The notes beneath the pieces were generated by a model, which worked only from the letters and a program-made list of their open reading frames with translations, searched no databases and was not told the origin of the DNA. From Burkholderiales bacterium (GTDB lineage: Bacteria; Pseudomonadota; Gammaproteobacteria; Burkholderiales; SG8-41), in the NCBI GenBank assembly GCA_005800795.1, contig SYEN01000553.1:1-6693 (forward strand): DNA of 6,693 nucleotides, read 5' to 3'. Each line of letters opens with the position of its first letter. Position 1 is the first letter of the stretch. The position numbers were made by a program, and so were the translations under genes. This document shows positions 6,121 to 6,693 of the stretch, piece by piece.

Positions 6121-6519
6121 CTAACGCTTACCCAGATAAGCGACGGTTTCTATCTCCACCAACACCTCCGGCTTTGCGAGCGAGCTGACTTCCACCAGCG
6201 TGGATGCAGGAAAATCTCCGCTGAAAAACTCGCGGCGCGCACGCCACACTTCGGTATTCTTCTGAATGTTCACCATGTAGATCGTCATCTTGACCAGATC
6301 GTCCATCGTGCCGCCCGCCGCTTTGACGATGCGTTTGATGCGCGCAAATATGTGCCGGCTCTGTTCGTACTCATCTTTCCCGACCATCTCCGTTCCGCCT
6401 TCAAAAGGACGTGCCACCTGCCCGGAGATATACAGCGTGTCGCCAGCACGTATGGCGTTTGACCACAAACCCGGGGCAGCTTCGGCGACATCGGACACGG
6501 GCACTTTGGTTCTTGGCAT
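6121..6519 (-). CDS. Rid family (YjgF/YER057c/UK114) protein lacking the RidA arginine
   Basis: This encodes a 132-residue protein of normal Rid length, expected to form a cytoplasmic trimer with clefts between subunits. Family marks are W-S-N-A-I-R-A-G-D-T-L-Y-I-S-G-Q-V (19-35), N-I-Q-K-N (84-88), R-R-E-F-F (95-99), F-P-A-S-T-L-V-E-V (103-111) and V-E-I-E-T-V-A (121-127). RidA proteins deaminate reactive enamines/imines using an Arg (Arg105 in E. coli) in F/L-P-A-R-S-C-V-E-V; here that place is Ser106. The glutamate matching E. coli Glu120 is kept as Glu124. It therefore probably belongs to an Arg-less Rid subfamily of unknown reaction, not to true RidA. AGGAG stands 6 bases before the ATG. 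The gene converges on the CoA-transferase with 8 bp between stop codons and no visible terminator. Upstream lies the probable IS end, which may have displaced its promoter. Confidence 0.92.
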   Translation of the reverse strand: MPRTKVPVSDVAEAAPGLWSNAIRAGDTLYISGQVARPFEGGTEMVGKDEYEQSRHIFARIKRIVKAAGGTMDDLVKMTIYMVNIQKNTEVWRARREFFSGDFPASTLVEVSSLAKPEVLVEIETVAYLGKR

Positions 6520-6562
6520 GGCAATCTCCTGATGGAATGGTTCGCGGTTTTCGCTAGCAGCC

Positions 6563-6580
6563 TGTCGGACTTAGCCGACA
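6563..6580. repeat. Perfect 6-bp hairpin at the presumed IS end
   Basis: TGTCGG (6563-6568) and CCGACA (6575-6580) are perfect reverse complements around a 6-base loop, followed by the AT-rich ATTGTTTATT. It could be a subterminal structure of the insertion sequence. A terminator reading rightward is less likely because the stem is short and no clean T-run follows. Confidence 0.5.
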
Positions 6581-6661
6581 ATTGTTTATTGAACTTGTCA
6601 TCGAAGCCAGAGAGTAAACGTTGCTTGATAGGGGCATAGGATACACAGGCGAGGCGAACGA

Positions 6662-6693
6662 ATGACACGATTTGTGACGGTGAATCGAGACAC
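6662..6693 (+). CDS. Probable IS1182-family transposase, first codons only
   Basis: An ATG at 6662 opens M-T-R-F-V-T-V-N-R-D before the window ends (10 full codons). IS1182-family transposases commonly begin with a short M-x-R-F-V-x-(V/L)-(D/N)-R-(D/S)-T segment ahead of L-L-P-P-S, and the next base pair here (AC) is consistent with Thr. An imperfect purine-rich site (AGGCGA) lies upstream. Ten residues are too few for proof; the call rests on this opening plus the hairpin-bearing end 5' of it. Confidence 0.5.
   Translation, partial: MTRFVTVNRD

Larger units (their letters stand above)
6558..6693 (+). mobile_element. Left end of a probable IS1182-family insertion sequence (cut by window edge)
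   Basis: From about 6558 the sequence begins CAGCCTGTCGGACTTAGCCG, a terminus-like stretch with a short perfect hairpin. It is followed by about 80 bp of non-coding leader and then an ATG whose peptide resembles IS1182-family transposase starts. The exact boundary is uncertain. A CTAG at 6554-6557 directly abuts the presumed end and could be target sequence. The other end, and so any target duplication, is outside the window. Confidence 0.5.

Overview
The window looks like part of a beta-proteobacterial (Burkholderiales-type) chromosome. The evidence is high-GC coding sequence, an orphan Bug-family (TctC-like) periplasmic solute receptor, and a concentration of class III CoA-transferases and hot-dog dehydratases typical of carboxylic-acid catabolic islands in Bordetella, Cupriavidus and Comamonadaceae relatives. 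The genus cannot be fixed from the sequence alone.

Layout, left to right. The left edge holds the first 33 codons of a minus-strand class III CoA-transferase. It is divergent from a plus-strand pair of small hot-dog-fold genes (287-832 and 868-1350) that look like the two halves of an HTD2/mesaconyl-C4-CoA-hydratase-type dehydratase. A Bug-family receptor (1476-2438) follows on the same strand. Next come two minus-strand genes that both look broken. One is an SDR pseudogene (2513-2866) that has lost most of its middle and carries an in-frame stop. The other is a VOC/glyoxalase-fold gene (2899-3367) split by a frameshift at a G7 run. Divergent from these is a large plus-strand gene (3440-6112) encoding two class III CoA-transferase domains in one polypeptide. 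Converging on it with an 8-bp gap is a minus-strand Rid/YjgF-family gene (6121-6519). The right edge appears to enter an insertion sequence of the IS1182 type, with a hairpin-bearing end and the first codons of a transposase.

A plausible joint role is inferred: the receptor captures an organic acid, the CoA-transferases activate it as a CoA thioester, and the dehydratase pair hydrates or dehydrates the acyl-CoA. No substrate can be named. The decayed SDR and VOC genes and the IS edge suggest that this accessory region is in flux.

The most interesting object is the tandem CoA-transferase. Its first domain appears to lack the catalytic Asp, while the second keeps it at residue 617, an arrangement resembling the DMSP-cleaving enzyme DddD. 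No CRISPR array, tRNA, rRNA or convincing rho-independent terminator was seen.
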